In this document: positions 60,001 to 64,000 of the stretch, piece by piece
Position numbering within the stretch: position 1 is the stretch's first letter
Layout: the number at the start of each line of letters is the position of its first letter
DNA from: Colocasia esculenta
Taxonomy: Eukaryota; Streptophyta; Magnoliopsida; Alismatales; Araceae
Assembly (NCBI GenBank): GCA_014218235.1
Contig: JACBKR010000783.1
Coordinates: forward strand, 62,001-126,000
Reading direction: 5' to 3'
Length of the DNA stretch: 64,000 nt
Notes under the pieces: model-generated
Told to the model about the DNA's origin: nothing
Database searches by the model: none
What the model saw: only the letters and a program-made list of their open reading frames with translations
Made by a program: the position numbers and the translations under genes

Positions 60001-60854
60001 ATCGCATGCTGCAGTATATTTTCTTCTCTTAGCTCATGCAAACAGTCGTTAATTTATGCACATTACACAGGAGCGAGCAAGATGACATTAATGGAGAACG
60101 AAAAGCAGAAACACGGCAGGGGTTGCTCAGGTTGTTCCCGATATGGGCATCCTGTTTGACATATGCCGTCGTGTTCTCGCAGTCGTCAACCTTCTTTACC
60201 AAACAAGGCCGCACCGTCGACCGGCGAATAGGCCCGACCTTTCTGGTGACTCCAGCAGCACTGCAAGGCTTCATCAGCTTGTCCATCGTCGCCGTCATGC
60301 CCATCTACGACCGTGTCCTTGTTCCAATTGCTAGAACGTTCACAGGGATACCATCGGGTGTGACGATGCTTCAGAGGATCGGCATCGGAATGCTTCTCTC
60401 AATTGTGTCCATGGTGGTAGCCGCTGTTGTAGAAATGAGGAGACTCCGAATCGCTAGGGATTCCGGGCTGATTGATCTGCCAGAGGAAACGGTTCCTATG
60501 AGTTTGTGGTGGCTGCTTCCTCAGTACATTCTGTGTGGGATTTCGGATGTTTTCTCCATGGTGGGACTGCAAGAATTCTTCTACGACCAGGTGCCTGATG
60601 GGTTGAGGAGCCTGGGCTTGGGTCTTTACTTGAGCATCTTTGGAGTTGGGGGATTCATTAGTAGTCTCCTTGTGTTGATCATTGACAAGGTGAGCAGCAG
60701 AAGTGGGGAGAGCTGGTTCTGCAATAACCTCAACCGCGCTCATCTTGACTACTTCTATTGGCTCCTAGCTGTTCTTAGTGCTGTGCAGCTGGTCTTTTAT
60801 GTGTACTTCGCTCGGACCTTCCATTACAAGAGGAAGGGGAATGGTATTGTGTAA
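56530..60854 (+). CDS. NPF-E: NRT1/PTR family (NPF5-like) proton-coupled transporter
   Basis: Exons 56530-56653, 56809-57026, 59172-59722 and 60071-60854 give 1677 nt and 558 aa, GT-AG throughout, phases as in NPF-A and NPF-C. Features: start MDAERHIESGHL; ExxER (EMAER) in helix 1; [45 protein letters not shown]; central loop shortened relative to NPF-A (WGWCSSPTVMVAEAKETLL); [52 protein letters not shown]; ends GNGIV. Intron 2 is 2145 bp and full of MITEs. Exon 4 differs from NPF-D at only a few bases. Only about 180 bp of the promoter shared with NPF-D remains before the truncated hAT-like element. Probably functional, multi-pass membrane protein, substrate unknown. Confidence 0.92.
57037..57077. 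repeat. (TC)n microsatellite in NPF-E intron 2
   Basis: About 20 TC units just inside the donor. NPF-D has a (CCT)n tract with a short (TC)n there instead (41124-41160). Confidence 0.9.
57767..57947. mobile_element. Mutator-like MITE, 181 bp, NPF-E intron 2
   Basis: Orthologous-by-duplication to 41837-42017, with the same flanks (AAATATTAA / AAATATCGA). Confidence 0.83.
58707..59150. mobile_element. AT-rich MITE-like element in NPF-E intron 2 only
   Basis: Starts GCAGGTTTGATAATCAAATAAG and shares CATTATTCTGTCGTTTTGATAA-like words with 37094-37495. NPF-D lacks it (42862-42880 is continuous). Its right end, near a T run at 59052 and TAATTTATCTGG, is not sharply defined. Confidence 0.65.
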
Positions 60855-61843
60855 AGAACATTCCAATTGCTAATATTAATCCATTTGGGATCCTGTTACA
60901 TGACACATCATTTACTACCGTACGACCCATGCATGGCTTTCGTTCTTCGGATGTGTTATAGAATTGTTTTTTTTTTTATATATAACGATGTGGACTCAAG
61001 GATTGGTGTTCGTGAACTCTAAGGTCAGGACTTGGACGCTCCTATTTTCCGTTTTGTGGATTCAGAGATTGGTATTCGTGAACTCTAAGGTCAGGACTTG
61101 ACAGCTTCTACTTTTCGTATATCCGTATTACCCTTACCCCACTTGACCGAAAAAACTCCGAATTTACACACCTCGAGAATTATATGTAAATCAGATAAAC
61201 CCCCCCCCCCCAAGAATCGAACTCGGGACTTCTTACTTTTAAGTAAGAGTTCTAACCGATCGACCCAACCGAGGTCCTCTGTGTTATAGCATTGTTCCCA
61301 CTATACAATGAGAATCTTCACAGGGTTGAACGCATGTTCATGCCATAGTGGGTACCTTCCTCCGATGGCTGCTGTGATAATTTTATAACAGCGGAGCGCT
61401 GCAGGTTTCCACCATGGGTCCATGTAGACTACTTGCGGCTGTGGTGATAAGCTAGCTACTTATCATGAAGTATACTGAGAGCTTGAAATATTTAGGCATA
61501 CAAGTGGAAAGAACATTCAACTAGAAAAACATATTTTTCTGTCAACAAAGACTATGTCATTGTAACTAGCAGGCTATCAGAGGAATATTTCGTTATTATG
61601 TCAATGGAATTGTTAAATAATGATACAAGCATTGAAATACCCCTCAAATGAGAGGGAGAAGAGAGAGTTGTTGAGAGAGAGATAGAGTGAGGAGAGAGTG
61701 AGAGATGCATGGGAGGAGGTGCATCGGAGATGATCTATTGCATGGGAGAGAGAGGGAGAGAGTGTGTGTGTGTGCGCGCGCGTGCGTTCGTGTGTGCATG
61801 GGATGGGAGGAGGGAGGACTCAAACAGAGGTTTAGGTGCCGCA
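60855..61843 (+). other. NPF-E 3' flank
   Basis: Homologous to 44592-45232 plus the SINE. Contains GA and GT microsatellites near 61670-61780. No gene. Confidence 0.7.
60967..61279 (-). mobile_element. tRNA-derived SINE (~313 bp) with long TSD
   Basis: Minus-strand 5' end GAGGACCTCGGTTGGG, A-box region TCGATCGGTTAGAAC, B box GAGTTCGATTC near 61218, and a poly(A) tail seen as a T run at 60967-60977. TSD TGTGTTATAGAATTG / TGTGTTATAGCATTG at 60952-60966 and 61280-61294 (one mismatch). Absent from the NPF-D flank near 44690. Confidence 0.88.
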
Positions 61844-63180
61844 ATGGGCATCCGAGAGAGAGAGAGAGTAGTAGTAGTAGTATGGAGCCGTGAGCACTTC
61901 TCTCATAGGGTTATAAATAGAGCGAATACGGAGCAAACAAGAGTTTTTGGTATTCGCTCTGAATAAAATTTAGATACAAAGTGAATAATTTAGTCGGATA
62001 ATTTTTTATTTGGAGTAGATATATCTACTTTGGAAATATGATCTTGATAAGAGACATTCAGGGATCTAAAATTTAGAAGAAAAAAAAACTATAAAATTCT
62101 TTAAGAACTTTTAATGTCAAAAATAATCTCTAAACATAAGGTTAACATTCACACAAATAGAATAGAGTGAAAATTGATCATCTACTTGATTTCAACAAAG
62201 GAACCATGTGGAAATGGATATTTGATCCATCCGCTATTTTGATTTATTTTATTTATGATTTGGATGTGTCAACATACGTGAATTGTAAATTCAAATCTCA
62301 TTGGATGCTAATCAAGTTGTGTGGACGAGAAATAATTTATTCATCTTATATTTTATCATTATCTTATCCATATATTTTTTTGTATTATCCTTATTATTTA
62401 TCATATTGATGCATGAATATTATATTTCTTGAGACTGTCATGCTTGTTTGCATGGAGAGCTACACGTCTCATTTTTATAGCGATGCATACGTCTTGTCGC
62501 AGCACTTATCCAGCGTGTTGCCCAACATTAGATCAGCACTTGGCAAGAGTAAAAGAAAAAGAGCTGAATAACATGGTGTCAGAATGAGTGAGAAAGCATT
62601 CAAATCATTTGTCTAACATCTCTCTTGCCCGCCATATGTCGAGATGGTGTTCACAAGTATCCATCTATAAGGACGAGATGGTACCATTGGATCAATATAC
62701 CCACCGATGGCGATATAAGTATTTGTTCATGGTACCGCGTCATCAGGGCAGGTTTACCCGGCGATCAAGTTGGCCAAGACATAGCTAGAAAGACATGTAT
62801 GAAGGCTAAAATTAAAACCATCGGTTCATTGAATACACAAGCTCACTAGATCATTGTCCCTAAGATCTATCGAATCATTATGATGAAGGACTTCACCGGA
62901 TCATTGCTTCAGTGGATCAAGGTGTAGAGACCTCATTGGATTATCAAGCCACCAGTTCGGAAACCTCACCGATTCAGAAATGTCATCGACTCAAACGTGC
63001 CACCGAATTAATGGAGTCACCATATCAGACACTTCACCAGTTCACAAATCCATCGAGTCTACTCACTGTTGGATCAGTAATATTAAAGGTGCAGAAATTG
63101 TACTGATTCAGTAGTGCTGTCGGATCAACAAATACACCGAGTCAAGTGCGGGGGAAAAATCAGCAGTATCTCCCCTTATT
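61844..63180. other. Unassigned repetitive DNA
   Basis: Starts where D/E homology ends, with GA and AGT microsatellites near 61855-61881. 62820-63150 is a loose array of CACCGGATCA / CACCGATTCAG / CATTGGATYA words, similar in style to the AACGATTT array in the copia LTR, so probably part of an LTR. No gene seen. Confidence 0.45.
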
Positions 63181-64000
63181 TTGTGAATTTGGGGGGGGGG
63201 GGGGGGGGGGTTGAGCACTTGTTTGTGCACATTCAAGTAAAACATTTACTTATTATTTTGAGTATGACAAAATCTTATTTTAATCTTATTTAATTAACAA
63301 ATTCATCTGATTGTATGTGATTAAAATTACTTAAAGTCAAAATTTTCATTTCTATGTTAAAGGCTTATTACTATTATGTATAATGTTGATCTGTAATTCA
63401 GACAATATGCCAACTTATGTTATTCCCTGAAAAGACATGTGTCGACACATGATGACCATATGTCAACTTGTGTTGTCTTCCTTCTGAAGGTGTGTCGACC
63501 TGTGACAGCCTTATGTCGACACATAATGTCTTCCTCCTGAAGACATGTTGACACATGATGACTAGGTGTCGACATGTGCTCTTGAGAATATGTGATCAAT
63601 TCACTGGGCAACCGAAGTCTAGCTTCGACTCTTGACCAGTTGAAGTGTCAATCGAAGTTACATATAATCAATTACTGAAGAGTTTCTTACCGATTACTAA
63701 AGAGTTTCATTCTGATTGGTGTTATAACGCATCGATCACTCTTTTATATTCTGATTGGTGAAAAAGTCAAGTTATATTCGAATTATTGAACACTTGTTCA
63801 CCTTTCCTATCTATTAGTATTATATTCTTTCGATTAATGAACAAAAGGTTAAGCTGTGTTCTGATTATTGACCAAATGTTCACTTTTCATATCGATCCGG
63901 TGTTATATTCTTTTGATTAGTGAACAAAAGGTTAAGTTGTCTTCCGATTACTGAACAAGATACATTCTGATTGCTTTAAAGTATTTCGATTGCTAGTATA
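63181..64000. other. LTR-like repetitive DNA running off the window
   Basis: Begins after a 20-base G run (63191-63210). 63420-63590 repeats TGTCGACACATGATGA-like palindromic words. 63700-63960 repeats TTCTGATT..TGAACAAAAGGTTAAG. The AT-rich start (GAGCACTTGTTT, TATGACAAAATC) loosely recalls the copia LTR start at 7119. The element cannot be defined from this window. Confidence 0.4.

Overview
This window is nuclear DNA from a flowering plant. The evidence is intron-containing genes with GT-AG splice sites, GC-rich exons in AT-rich surroundings, and dense nested plant transposons (Ty1/copia, Ty3-type LTRs, an RTE LINE, a SINE, hAT and Mutator miniature elements). The strong GC bias of the exons suggests a monocot or magnoliid, but I cannot name the species.

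The protein-coding content of cellular origin is one tandem array of NRT1/PTR family (NPF, POT superfamily) proton-coupled transporters, most like subfamily 5, all on the + strand. In order: NPF-psi1 (9877-12170, 3' half only, split by a solo LTR); NPF-A (18603-22501, intact, 4 exons, 567 aa); NPF-psi2 (22767-24618, wrecked, with part re-duplicated at 25827-26040); NPF-C (27287-29578, intact, 564 aa); NPF-psi3 (36943-38015, two scraps); NPF-D (40617-44591, complete exon set with three 1-bp deletions); NPF-E (56530-60854, intact, 558 aa). The three intact genes share four exons with matching phases and the ExxER proton-coupling motif in the first membrane segment.

The array grew by segmental duplication. 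The psi1 side (9877-18420) matches the 3' end and downstream of NPF-C (28680-34000). The NPF-D unit (39430-45232) matches the NPF-E unit (55050-61843) and is very recent. Comparing these pairs gives empty and filled sites, which let many transposon ends be placed to the base with target-site duplications (TSDs).

Layout. 1-1124: RTE LINE fragment. 1125-9607: degenerate copia element with a 2.49-kb 3' LTR. 9608-18602: psi1, its downstream repeat, a 3.26-kb LTR-like insertion and repeat block B. 18603-29578: NPF-A, psi2 and NPF-C, with a 1.4-kb tandem duplication between psi2 and C. 29579-38500: duplicated flank with a solo LTR, a Ty3 protease remnant, foldback elements and psi3. 38500-45232: NPF-D. 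45233-56351: transposon-only block with copia gag pieces in opposite orientations, a 3.66-kb LTR-like insertion and a pair of inverted 1.2-kb hAT-like elements. 56352-61843: NPF-E. 61844-64000: unassigned repetitive DNA. I found no prokaryote-type system, CRISPR array or ordinary tRNA/rRNA gene. The less usual observations are tRNA-like cassettes inside two hAT elements, three exon-like modules at 46.1-46.5 kb, and the filled/empty-site record kept by the NPF duplications.
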